From NCBI GenBank assembly GCA_045106735.1, contig JBGCEZ010000076.1, positions 1 to 18,925 of the forward strand: a stretch of DNA of 18,925 nt. The letters run 5' to 3'. The notes under the pieces were generated by a model. That model was not told where the DNA came from. It searched no databases and was given only the letters and a program-made list of their open reading frames with translations. The stretch comes from JBGCEZ01 sp045106735. Lineage in GTDB: Bacteria > Planctomycetota > Phycisphaerae > Phycisphaerales > SM1A02. The position numbers and the translations under genes are program-made. This document shows positions 1 to 6,559 of this stretch, piece after piece; position 1 is the stretch's first letter; every line of letters begins with the position of its first letter.

Positions 1-231
1 CGCGCCGCGACCGCCCAAGATGATCCATGTGCGCCAATCGCCTTGGGGCGCAACTTGATGCGGCAGCGCCCAAAACTCCCACAGAAAGGGCAATCCCCGC
101 AGGGCCGCGTCACCCAGAGCACTCAGAAACGCCTCCTCCTCCTCGGGCGTGCCGGAGACGAGCCAGTCGGCGCTCGATTTCGCGTCGGGCATCCCCCATG
201 TCGATGGGGGTTGCGTGTCCAAGTCGGCCAT
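1..231 (-). CDS. GTA/phage-type terminase large subunit, N-terminal fragment (runs off the left edge)
   Basis: The large terminase subunit is the ATPase/nuclease that packages DNA into capsids. Translating the minus strand from 231 to 1 gives 77 codons with no stop. The end reads FWALPHQVAPQGDWRTW then IILGGRGA, which is the start of the Walker A loop (GGRGAGKT in the family) as found in Rhodobacterales gene transfer agent gene g2. The frame is cut exactly at base 1. The start at 231 has an AAGGGA ribosome-binding-like sequence about six bases upstream; an alternative ATG lies at 192. With the 231 start the gene overlaps the preceding small gene by 122 bases. Family homology appears to begin after the first 30-40 residues, so the true start is uncertain. 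A prophage terminase is the other possibility, but the mltG neighbourhood and CtrA site favour a GTA. Confidence 0.8.
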   Translation of the reverse strand, partial: MADLDTQPPSTWGMPDAKSSADWLVSGTPEEEEAFLSALGDAALRGLPFLWEFWALPHQVAPQGDWRTWIILGGRGA

Positions 232-460
232 GGCGTTCCCTTAGTTCGTCAACCTTGTCGCATTCCTTCAGGATCAACGTCACGGTCTTGCCCAAGTCGG
301 TGATGGCGGGCGCCAATCTCTTAGCGCGCGCCGTGTCGCCGACCCGGATTTCCCGGACGATCCCAAAGATCTCATCTCTTACGATATCGAAGGCCGTAAA
401 GGCCGCCTCCAGCCCAGATTCAAGCGCACTTCGTGCGCATGCAGGCATTGCATCCGTCAT
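110..460 (-). CDS. Putative GTA small terminase subunit (g1-like)
   Basis: This is a 116-residue protein, predicted mostly helical and rich in charged residues, with no signal peptide or membrane segment. Two helical stretches can be read: about residues 14-70 (ending ILKECDKVDELRERHG) and about 82-105 (DARREIERRLARLRHAR). Size, helical make-up and position directly before the large terminase match g1 of the Rhodobacterales gene transfer agent, which recognises DNA for the packaging motor. I recognise it mainly by position and overall style, not by a diagnostic motif. The start at 460 has GGTGG about nine bases upstream; a second Met at residue 5 is possible. The last ~40 codons overlap the large terminase frame. 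A promoter and a terminator-like hairpin precede it. Confidence 0.65.
   Translation of the reverse strand: MTDAMPACARSALESGLEAAFTAFDIVRDEIFGIVREIRVGDTARAKRLAPAITDLGKTVTLILKECDKVDELRERHGRLGHATPIDMGDARREIERRLARLRHARGGGGVSECSG
193..210. repeat. 7-bp perfect inverted repeat in the terminase gene overlap
   Basis: CCCCCAT, four bases, then ATGGGGG. On the minus strand it ends directly against the in-frame ATG at 192 of the large terminase, inside the coding part of the small terminase. It could form a hairpin that masks or sets that start, but chance in G/C-rich sequence is not excluded. Confidence 0.5.
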
Positions 461-536
461 ATCTCAAACCACCCATTTTAGGATAAGCCGCAGGACCGCC
501 CGCACCCCCCCGGCGCGAACTCGTGGCCCAGAAACG

Positions 537-563
537 AAAAAGCGGCTCCCCCTCGGAACCGCT
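537..563 (-). terminator. Intrinsic terminator-like hairpin ahead of the terminase genes
   Basis: On the minus strand AGCGGTTCC pairs with GGAGCCGCT (nine pairs including one G-U) around a five-base loop (550-554), directly followed by a run of T. This is a textbook Rho-independent terminator. It lies downstream of the putative promoter at 589-617 and 76 bases upstream of the small terminase start, so it would stop transcription before the genes unless it is bypassed. Confidence 0.75.
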
Positions 564-588
564 CACCCATTTCATCCAGCTTGCATGT

Positions 589-617
589 CTTCTACCTAAG
601 AGCGTTCGCCAGGTCAA
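589..617 (-). promoter_or_regulatory. Putative sigma70-type promoter for the GTA terminase genes
   Basis: On the minus strand: TTGACC (617-612), 17 bases, then TAGAAG (594-589). The -35 box and spacing are good and the -10 box is fair. Initiation would fall near 582, about 120 bases upstream of the small terminase start, with the terminator-like hairpin between. The call is from sequence alone. Confidence 0.5.
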
Positions 618-660
618 GAAAAATCATCAACAGAAACAGAAGGTTACACCGATCCGTCGC

Positions 661-676
661 TTAAGAAAATCTTAAC
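661..676. promoter_or_regulatory. Full CtrA binding-site consensus
   Basis: The sequence TTAA-GAAAATC-TTAAC is an exact match to the CtrA full-site consensus TTAA-N7-TTAAC known from Alphaproteobacteria. It also forms a perfect palindrome (TTAAGA/TCTTAA). It lies about 86 bases upstream of the predicted start of the terminase transcript. CtrA is an established regulator of gene transfer agent expression in Rhodobacter capsulatus, so the site fits this position, although control there is thought to be at least partly indirect. Binding is inferred. Confidence 0.6.
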
Positions 677-705
677 CTTTGCAAAACCGATGATCCTTTC
701 AAGAC

Positions 706-730
706 CTTGCGCCATTTCAAACGGCGCAAG
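706..730. repeat. 8-bp perfect inverted repeat in the mltG/terminase spacer
   Basis: CTTGCGCC, nine bases, then GGCGCAAG. No T-run follows on either strand, so it is not an intrinsic terminator. It lies upstream of the CtrA-like site on the minus strand and could be an operator or an RNA hairpin. The function is unknown. Confidence 0.5.
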
Positions 731-790
731 TCCCGGCAAAAAACCCGAATGCAAGTGGGCCGAGGTCCAGACCACGACCGCTCACCCCTG

Positions 791-820
791 AAAAAGGGCG
801 GCGATAGGCCGAAATCGCCC
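791..820 (-). terminator. Intrinsic terminator after mltG
   Basis: Four bases past the mltG stop, the minus strand reads GGGCGATTTCGG, CCTATCGCC, GCCC, then TTTTT. GGCGAT pairs with ATCGCC (or GGGCG with CGCCC), and the five T follow a few bases later. It closes the fabF-mltG transcript. The rest of the 461-823 spacer holds the promoter, the CtrA-like site and the inverted repeat listed here; I see no gene in it. Confidence 0.65.
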
Positions 821-823
821 CGA

Positions 824-1987
824 TCAATTGTCAGCTTGTCTTGCGCGCAGTTCGGCTTCGATCTCGCGCCAGCGGGCGACATTGCGATTGTGCTGTTGCA
901 ATGTCTCGGCAAATGCATGGCCGCCCGTCCCATCCGCCACAAAGAACAGATAGTCGGTGCCATCGGGATCAAGCGTCGCCTCAATCGAGGCGCGCCCCGG
1001 ATTAGCGATCGGCGTTGGAGGCAACCCTTGGATCACATAGGTGTTCCACGCGGTGCGCGCCCGCAACTCGCTGGCGCGCAGACCCCGCCCCAAACCACCC
1101 TCACCCTTGGTGATGCCATAGATAACCGTGGGATCGGTTTGCAGACGCATGCCGCGGTTCAACCGGTTGATAAAGACACTGGCGACCTGAGGACGCTCCT
1201 GCGCGACCCCCGTTTCCTTTTCGACAATGGATGCCAAAATCAGCGCTTCTTCAGCACTGGCCAGAGGCAGCCCCGGCGCGCGCGCCTGCCACGCCTCCGC
1301 GAGGATTTCCGCCTGTTGGGCCTGCATGGTCGCGATAAGACGATTGCGGTCGGTGCCTTGGCGAATCTCATAGCTGTCCGGGGACAGGCTGCCCTCGGCT
1401 GGGGTCTCCTCAACATCGCCTTCTAAGAAATCCAGCTTGCTCAGCGAATCCACCACCTGCCAACTGGTCACGCCCTCGGACAGGGTCACACGCAGCCGCG
1501 TGCCGGGTTCGCGCAGGGCCGGAGTATAAGGCGCGGGTTCTGGGTCGCCAGGCGCGAACCGGGCCACTTCGACATACCGCTGGGTTTGAGGGTTCAACTC
1601 GCGAACGATCTTCTCGGCCTTGTTCACCGAAATCCGATAGTTGACCTCGGTGCCACAGGTGCTGCGACCGCTGGCCGTGATTGTCGCGATGATCTCGTCC
1701 ATCGAGGCGCCCGCATTGACCAAAAAGCTCCCGGCTTTCAGCTGTTGCGACTTCTTCGAATAATCCGCCCCCAATCGAAACAACGAGGCACTTTGGATCG
1801 CGCCCTGCTCGGCCAGGTTCCTCGACACAGAATTCATCGAGCTGCCGGGCGGCACCTGCAGGCAAATCGCCTCACGCAAGGGGCCAGCCGTGCGATAGCT
1901 GGTCTGAGCCCAGGCCAGAAAACTCGCCACGGCCAGCAGGACGACGACCATCAACGTCAAGGCGTTGGAGGCGAGCGATCGGCCCAT
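824..1987 (-). CDS. mltG: Endolytic murein transglycosylase MltG (YceG family)
   Basis: MltG cleaves nascent peptidoglycan strands in the inner membrane and is thought to terminate glycan chain growth. The protein has 387 residues, usual for the family. Residues about 9-29 form one N-terminal membrane helix, and the rest is periplasmic. The YceG catalytic core is clear: LASIVEKETG (251-260), which contains the catalytic glutamate (E218 in E. coli numbering), then VASVFINRLNRGMRLQTDP (268-286), and GLPPTPIANPG (321-331). The ATG shares one base with the fabF stop (TGATG), so the two are translationally coupled. The fabF-mltG order is typical of Alphaproteobacteria. Base and codon use are those of the left part of the window, not of the genes beyond 2.55 kb. 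Confidence 0.95.
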   Translation of the reverse strand: MGRSLASNALTLMVVVLLAVASFLAWAQTSYRTAGPLREAICLQVPPGSSMNSVSRNLAEQGAIQSASLFRLGADYSKKSQQLKAGSFLVNAGASMDEIIATITASGRSTCGTEVNYRISVNKAEKIVRELNPQTQRYVEVARFAPGDPEPAPYTPALREPGTRLRVTLSEGVTSWQVVDSLSKLDFLEGDVEETPAEGSLSPDSYEIRQGTDRNRLIATMQAQQAEILAEAWQARAPGLPLASAEEALILASIVEKETGVAQERPQVASVFINRLNRGMRLQTDPTVIYGITKGEGGLGRGLRASELRARTAWNTYVIQGLPPTPIANPGRASIEATLDPDGTDYLFFVADGTGGHAFAETLQQHNRNVARWREIEAELRARQADN

Positions 1988-3282
1988 CAGCGATCCGGAT
2001 GTCCAAAGACCAGGCTGGCATTGGTGCCGCCAAAGCCAAAGGAATTCGACAAGGCATGAACGATCTCGCGGGGACGCTTAGCATTGGCGGCCAGGTCAAT
2101 CGGCGTCTCTACGGCGGGCGTGTCCAGATTGATTGTCGGCGGCGCCACTTGATCCCGCATTGCAAGGATCGAGAAAATCGCCTCGACGGCACCGGCGGCA
2201 CCCAACAAATGGCCAATCGAAGACTTGGTCGAGGACATCGTGGCCCCCTCGGCCGCGTCCCCCAAGACGCGCTCGACCGCGGCCAGTTCTATGACGTCGG
2301 CCATGGTGCTCGTCCCATGAGCATTGATATAGTGCACATCCTCGGCGGCAATCCCGGCGCGCTTGAGCGCCGCGCGCATCGACCGCTCGGCCCCATTGCC
2401 ATCCTCGGACGGGGCTGTGATGTGATAGGCATCGCCGGACATCCCATAGCCCAAAACCTCGGCGTAGATCGTGGCACCGCGGGCCTTGGCATGTTCGTAC
2501 TCTTCCAAGACCACGACCCCGGCCCCCTCGCCCATCACGAACCCGTCGCGGCTGCGGCTGAAGGGCCGCGACGCTTCGGTGATCGCGTCGTTGCGGTTGC
2601 TCAGGGCGGTCAGGCGATTGAAGCCGGTGACGCCGAGCACGTGCAGCATCGTGTGGCTGCCGCCGGAGACCATGACGTCGGCATCGCCGCGCCGAATGAT
2701 GTCGGTCGCTTCGCCCACCGCCTGGGTGGACGCGGCGCACGCGGTCAGGCAGTTGTAGACCGGGCCGCGAATGCCCAGCTCGCGCGAGATGTGCGAGGCC
2801 GGCATGTTTGGCTCCTGCTCCAGCTCGCGCCACGGATCGAAGTGCTCGCTCGCCGCCTTGGCCCACGCGGCGGCGTCCATCGAACGCGACTCGGGATTCC
2901 AGCCGTCGAGGTTCGTGCGGGCGTAGCCCTCGAAGTCGAGCACGCCCTCGCCGGCGCCCAGGTAGATCCCGACGCGGCGCCGATCCAGCTCGCTGACATC
3001 GCCGAGTCCGGACTGTCGCCAGGCCTGGACGGCCGCGCCCAGGGCGTACTGGCTGTGCTGCCCGGCGTGGGCGTGGACCTCCGGATCGGCCAGAAAGCTG
3101 CGGTAGTCGTAGTCGCGGATGCTCGCGGCGAACGTCGTCGGGAAGCTGCCGGCGTCGAAGCGGTCGATCGGCCGCACGCCGGACTCGCCGTTGGTCAGGC
3201 GCTTCCAGACGGCGTCGAGCGAGTGACCGAGCGGGGTCACCCATCCCATGCCGGTGATGACGATGCGGCGTTGGCTGGACAT
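1987..3282 (-). CDS. fabF: FabF-type 3-oxoacyl-ACP synthase II; hybrid of two lineages
   Basis: This enzyme condenses malonyl-ACP with acyl-ACP in fatty acid elongation. It has 431 residues from the ATG at 3282 (MSSQRRIVITGMG); the open frame extends further upstream, but that part lacks family character. The active site is complete: Cys182 (TACAAS), His322 (NAHGTS), Lys353 and His358 (TKSSIGH). Residues 1 to ~250 have the long insert seen in planctomycete FabF (DFEGYARTNLDGWNPES, WRELEQEPNMP) and are very GC-rich. From about residue 265 the sequence is typical of Rhodobacterales FabF (YAEVLGYGMSGDAYHITAP; RDQVAPPTINLDTPAVET) with lower GC and different codon choice. The join is in frame within the conserved GEGAGVVVLEEYEHAKARG segment. 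The downstream neighbour is alphaproteobacterial mltG and the upstream neighbour planctomycete-like. I infer a chimera, more likely from assembly than from evolution. Confidence 0.9.
   Translation of the reverse strand: MSSQRRIVITGMGWVTPLGHSLDAVWKRLTNGESGVRPIDRFDAGSFPTTFAASIRDYDYRSFLADPEVHAHAGQHSQYALGAAVQAWRQSGLGDVSELDRRRVGIYLGAGEGVLDFEGYARTNLDGWNPESRSMDAAAWAKAASEHFDPWRELEQEPNMPASHISRELGIRGPVYNCLTACAASTQAVGEATDIIRRGDADVMVSGGSHTMLHVLGVTGFNRLTALSNRNDAITEASRPFSRSRDGFVMGEGAGVVVLEEYEHAKARGATIYAEVLGYGMSGDAYHITAPSEDGNGAERSMRAALKRAGIAAEDVHYINAHGTSTMADVIELAAVERVLGDAAEGATMSSTKSSIGHLLGAAGAVEAIFSILAMRDQVAPPTINLDTPAVETPIDLAANAKRPREIVHALSNSFGFGGTNASLVFGHPDR
2460..2540. other. Probable chimeric junction between an alphaproteobacterial and a planctomycete-like sequence
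   Basis: Base composition, codon choice and protein affinity all change here, within a conserved stretch of FabF. Below ~2460 the minus strand uses codons such as GTT, TTG and TAT with moderate GC; above ~2540 almost every third position is G or C. Genes left of this point (mltG, GTA terminases) are alphaproteobacterial and those to the right are planctomycete-like. The exact base cannot be fixed by eye because both parents are nearly identical here. Confidence 0.8.
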
Positions 3283-3439
3283 GCGGCGGTGGTTCCGAAG
3301 CGGGGCGTAGGCGTGGGCGTGGGCGAGGGCAGGCGCAGAGGCGAGGACGGGAGGGGCGAGGTGGGCGGCTGATGGCTGGCGGCAGGCAGCGGTCGGCGGT
3401 CGACTGGCGCCGAACTGCACCGCGCCCGCGGCGGATCGA

Positions 3440-4771
3440 TCAGACGCGGCTCATGACGACGGCCGCGTTCTGGCCGCCTTGGCTGGTGGTCACGGCAACG
3501 ACGGTGCGCAGGTCGGCGGGGCGGGCGTCGGCCGCGCCGGCGTCGAGTCCGGGCTGGCCGGCCGAGTGCAGGCGGGCCGGCAGGGTTTGCGTGCGCAGCA
3601 TCTGGGCGGCCACGCAGAGGGCGACCGCGCCGTTGCCGGCCGAGCAACTCCCGGTGAAGGGCACGGTGGTGACGACGGGAATGGAGGCCGCGCGGTCGCC
3701 GAAGACGGAGGCCAAGGCCCGGGCTTCGGCCGCGTCGGTTCCCGGCACGCCGGAGCCGAACGGCACGACGGCATCGACTTCGTCGGCCGAGGCACCCGCC
3801 TGTTCCAGGGCGAGTTCGATGGCGTCGGCGATCGAGCGGTCATCTTCCGGGAAGCCGCGTCCGCGGGCGTCCGTCCAGTGGCCTTGGGTCGCGCTCATGC
3901 CACGCAGGCGGGCGTAGGGCGTGGCTCCGCGGGCCGCGGCGACGTCGGCGCGTTCGAGCACCAGGATGCCGCCGCCTTCGCCGATGACCGTGCCGTCGGC
4001 GGCGGGGTCAAAGGGACGGACCGCACAGCCGTCGGCATCGGCGGCTTCGGTTTCTCGCAGCCGGCCGGACATTTGCTGCCGGGCGAAGGCCATCGGGTTG
4101 AGCTTGGATTCCGCGCCGCCGCTCAAGCACGCGTCGGCCGCGCCCCGCTGGATCACCCGCAGCGACTCGCCGAGCGAGAGGTGGCCGCTGGCTTCGCAGC
4201 AGGTAATCGTGTTCGACGGTCCGCGGCAATCGTGCACGATCGTCACGTGGCAGGCGAGCATGTTGGGCAGGTACTTGAGCAGCCAGAGCGGCGTCAGGGT
4301 CTGCATGCCCTGGGCGCCCCACTGCGACAGGTCGACGTCCCGGCCGTCCTCGCTCCGGCTGCTGGCCAGCGCGAGGGTGAGTTCGTCCAGGTCGGCCGAG
4401 ATCAGGCCGGCGCCGATGTGGCAGCCGAAGCGATCCGGACGAATGGTGGGCGGGTCTTCGTCGGTCGCCCCGGTGGCCCGGGTGGACAGGCCGGCGTCCT
4501 TGACCGCGGCGGCGGCGGCGGCGACGGCCAGCTCAATGTCGCGGCACATGACCTTGGTGCTCTTGCGATCGCTGCGCGGCACCCAGTCGCGGATGCTGAA
4601 GGCATCCTTGGGCAATTCGCCGCCCGCATGACACGTGAATCCCGAAGGATCGAACGCTTCGATTCGCCGGATCGCGCTGCGGCCCTCGAGCATCGCCGCC
4701 CAGAGCGGTTCGATTCCGACACCAAAGCCCGTCACGGGACCGATTCCGGTCACCACCACTTCATTCGACAT
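3440..4771 (-). CDS. Ketosynthase-like protein lacking the catalytic histidines (chain-length-factor-like partner)
   Basis: The protein has 443 residues from the ATG at 4771 (MSNEVVVTGIGPVTG), with the full thiolase-fold KAS layout. The nucleophile region is present (GPSNTITCCEASGH, Cys192), as is the C-terminal glycine motif (TSQGGQNAAVV). Where FabF has His in AHGTS there is PFGSG (Phe338), and where FabF has KSxxGH there is PFTGSCSAG (Ser375), with the lysine also gone. It should therefore not perform normal decarboxylative condensation. Known heterodimeric systems pair an active ketosynthase with an inactive chain length factor, although that factor usually loses the Cys rather than the His residues. 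It lies 157 bases upstream of the FabF start, same strand, and 56 bases after the DAHP synthase stop. The true partner in this genome may be the gene whose N-terminal half survives next door. The substrate is unknown. Confidence 0.8.
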   Translation of the reverse strand: MSNEVVVTGIGPVTGFGVGIEPLWAAMLEGRSAIRRIEAFDPSGFTCHAGGELPKDAFSIRDWVPRSDRKSTKVMCRDIELAVAAAAAAVKDAGLSTRATGATDEDPPTIRPDRFGCHIGAGLISADLDELTLALASSRSEDGRDVDLSQWGAQGMQTLTPLWLLKYLPNMLACHVTIVHDCRGPSNTITCCEASGHLSLGESLRVIQRGAADACLSGGAESKLNPMAFARQQMSGRLRETEAADADGCAVRPFDPAADGTVIGEGGGILVLERADVAAARGATPYARLRGMSATQGHWTDARGRGFPEDDRSIADAIELALEQAGASADEVDAVVPFGSGVPGTDAAEARALASVFGDRAASIPVVTTVPFTGSCSAGNGAVALCVAAQMLRTQTLPARLHSAGQPGLDAGAADARPADLRTVVAVTTSQGGQNAAVVMSRV

Positions 4772-4827
4772 GGGCGACAGTCTACTGGCCGTGCGTGGGC
4801 GCGGTCGGCATTCGCGGGACGGCCGAG

Positions 4828-6231
4828 TCAGGCTTCCGGCAGCTTGCCGATTCGTCGGGCGATGCGCAGGGCCATTTCCAGGGCCTGCTCGTCGTTCAGC
4901 CGCGGATCGACCTGCGTGCGATAGTCGCGGCCGAGATCTTCGTCGACCAGCCCCCGCGCCCCGCCGGTGCACTCGGTCACGTTCTCGCCGGTGAGTTCGA
5001 AGTGGACGCCGCCGAGCCGGCTGCCCGCGGCCTCGTGGATCTCAAAGGCCTGCTCGAGCTCGGCCAGGATGTGCTCGAACTTCCGCGTCTTGATGCCCGC
5101 GGGGGTCGATTCGGTGTTGCCGTGCATTGGATCGGCGATCCAGAGCACCGGACGGCCGGCGCGGCGGACGGCTTCGACCAGCGGCGGGAGTCCGGCGGCA
5201 ATGCCGTGGGCCCCGAAGCGTGAAATCAGGGTGAGCCGGCCGGGGGTGCCGGCGGGATCGAGCGTCTCGAGCAGCCGGATCAGCCCCTCGGGCTCGGTTC
5301 CGGGGCCGACCTTGATGCCGATGGGATTGCGGATGCCGCGGCAGTACTCGATGTGCGCTTCGTCGATCACCGCGGTCCGCATCCCGATCCACGGCATGTG
5401 GGTCGAGAGGTTCCACCAGCCATGGCGGCGGGGCACGCGGCGGGTCAGGGCCTGCTCGTAGTGCAGGTGCAGGGCCTCGTGGCTCGTGTAAAAGTCGACG
5501 CGGCCGGTGTCCTGGATGCGCCGGCCACTGACCGCTTCCATGAAGCGAATGGAGTCGCCGATGCGGTCGACGATGCGTTCGTAGGCCGCGCGTTCCGGCG
5601 AGTGCTCAACGAACCCAAGATCCCAGTATTCGGGGTGGTGGAGGTCGGCGAAACCGCCGTCGACCAGGGCCCGGATGAAGTTCAGCGTCAGCGCGGCGCG
5701 CTCGTAGCCGCGGAGCAGTCGCTGCGGATCGGGCTCGCGTTCCTCCGGGGTGAACCCGATGGCGTTGACGTTGTCGCCGCGGTAACTCGGCAGCGTGACG
5801 TCGCCGCGGGTCTCGGTGTCGGTCGACCGGGGCTTGGCGTACTGGCCGGCGAATCGGCCGACACGGACCACGCGCTTTTTCGACCCGTAGACCAGCACGA
5901 GGGACATTTGGAGCAGGATCTTCAGCTTGCCGGCGATCTGATCGCTCGTGCACTCGTCGAAGCGTTCGGCGCAATCGCCGCCCTGCAGCAGAAAGGCATC
6001 GCCGGCGGCGGCGGCGGCGATCTCCTCGCGGAGTTTCTCGATCTCCCAACTCGTCACCAGCGGCGGGAGTTCGGCGAGTTGGCCGGCCACATCGGTCAGG
6101 GCGGCCGGCTCGCGGTACGTCGGCATCTGCCGGGCGGTGCGTTCGGTCCACGATGACGGCGACCAGCCGGCGGGCGTCGGGTCGGCGGCGGACGGATCAT
6201 CGGCGTGACGAGATGGTGGCGGGGGCGTCAT
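4828..6231 (-). CDS. Class II (plant-type) DAHP synthase
   Basis: The enzyme joins phosphoenolpyruvate and erythrose-4-phosphate to give DAHP, the first step of the shikimate pathway. It has 467 residues from the ATG at 6231; another in-frame ATG at 6246 would add five residues, and neither has a clear ribosome-binding site. Family signatures run in order: GWSPSSW near residue 22, LLQGGDCAERFDE with the metal-binding Cys87, GRFAGQYAKPRS (125-136), WWNLSTHMPWIG (272-283), ADPMHGNT with His370, HFELTGENVTEC with Glu412, and DPRLND with Asp442. These are the expected metal and substrate ligands, so it should be active. It leads a minus-strand run with the two ketosynthase-type genes. Supplying aromatic precursors to them is possible but not shown. 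A housekeeping role is equally likely. Confidence 0.95.
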   Translation of the reverse strand: MTPPPPSRHADDPSAADPTPAGWSPSSWTERTARQMPTYREPAALTDVAGQLAELPPLVTSWEIEKLREEIAAAAAGDAFLLQGGDCAERFDECTSDQIAGKLKILLQMSLVLVYGSKKRVVRVGRFAGQYAKPRSTDTETRGDVTLPSYRGDNVNAIGFTPEEREPDPQRLLRGYERAALTLNFIRALVDGGFADLHHPEYWDLGFVEHSPERAAYERIVDRIGDSIRFMEAVSGRRIQDTGRVDFYTSHEALHLHYEQALTRRVPRRHGWWNLSTHMPWIGMRTAVIDEAHIEYCRGIRNPIGIKVGPGTEPEGLIRLLETLDPAGTPGRLTLISRFGAHGIAAGLPPLVEAVRRAGRPVLWIADPMHGNTESTPAGIKTRKFEHILAELEQAFEIHEAAGSRLGGVHFELTGENVTECTGGARGLVDEDLGRDYRTQVDPRLNDEQALEMALRIARRIGKLPEA

Positions 6232-6445
6232 GGGGCGGCAGCACATTGGGGGGCGGGCGGCGGGACGAATTCACTCTGTCGGTCGAATCCGGCACGTCGG
6301 GCCAGTCCGGCGAGTTGGGCGAGCCCGGACGATATCCGCGGCGACCGGCGGGAGGGGCGGTGAATCGGGTGATCGATGGGATCGGTCCGTCCGAGGTTCG
6401 GGTGTTTCGCTGAAGGGCTCGGCGGCGACGGTTCGGGCGGTCCGC

Positions 6446-6530
6446 GGGCCGAACCACGGTCCAAGCCATCGGGCCGAGCCGTGGTTCGAGTCGTCGGGCC
6501 GAACCGTCGGGCCGAGCCGTCGGGCTGCGC
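6446..6530. repeat. Short repeat array, GGGCCGARCC at 13/25-bp spacing
   Basis: Copies of GGGCCGAACC or GGGCCGAGCC start at 6446, 6471, 6496 and 6509, and a decayed one at 6522. The spacing is 25, 25, 13 and 13 bases, so units appear to be about 12.5 bp with some skipped. The first copy also pairs with GGTTCGG at 6430-6436. It could be a protein-binding array upstream of the DAHP synthase, or simple repeat expansion. Confidence 0.55.
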
Positions 6531-6559
6531 CCGGTCCGCACCGCGGCCCACAACGAACA

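Noticed and set aside
1..2500. Left segment as a mobile island inserted in a planctomycete
   Set aside because: The segment carries housekeeping fabF and mltG in normal alphaproteobacterial order, and the join is inside a gene with no attachment repeats or recombinase. A misjoin or homologous exchange is more likely than insertion.
1999..3372. Long open frame on the plus strand opposite fabF
   Set aside because: It is an antisense shadow of a GC-rich gene. FabF motifs are complete on the minus strand, and this frame spans the lineage junction with no recognisable domain.
3283..3420. 46-residue N-terminal extension of FabF
   Set aside because: FabF proteins begin with the beta-strand RRIVITGMG just after the ATG at 3282. 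The extension is Ala/Pro/His-rich low-complexity sequence.
6446..6530. Possible CRISPR or iteron origin
   Set aside because: The units are too short for CRISPR. There is no replication initiator gene, AT-rich segment or DnaA box cluster nearby.
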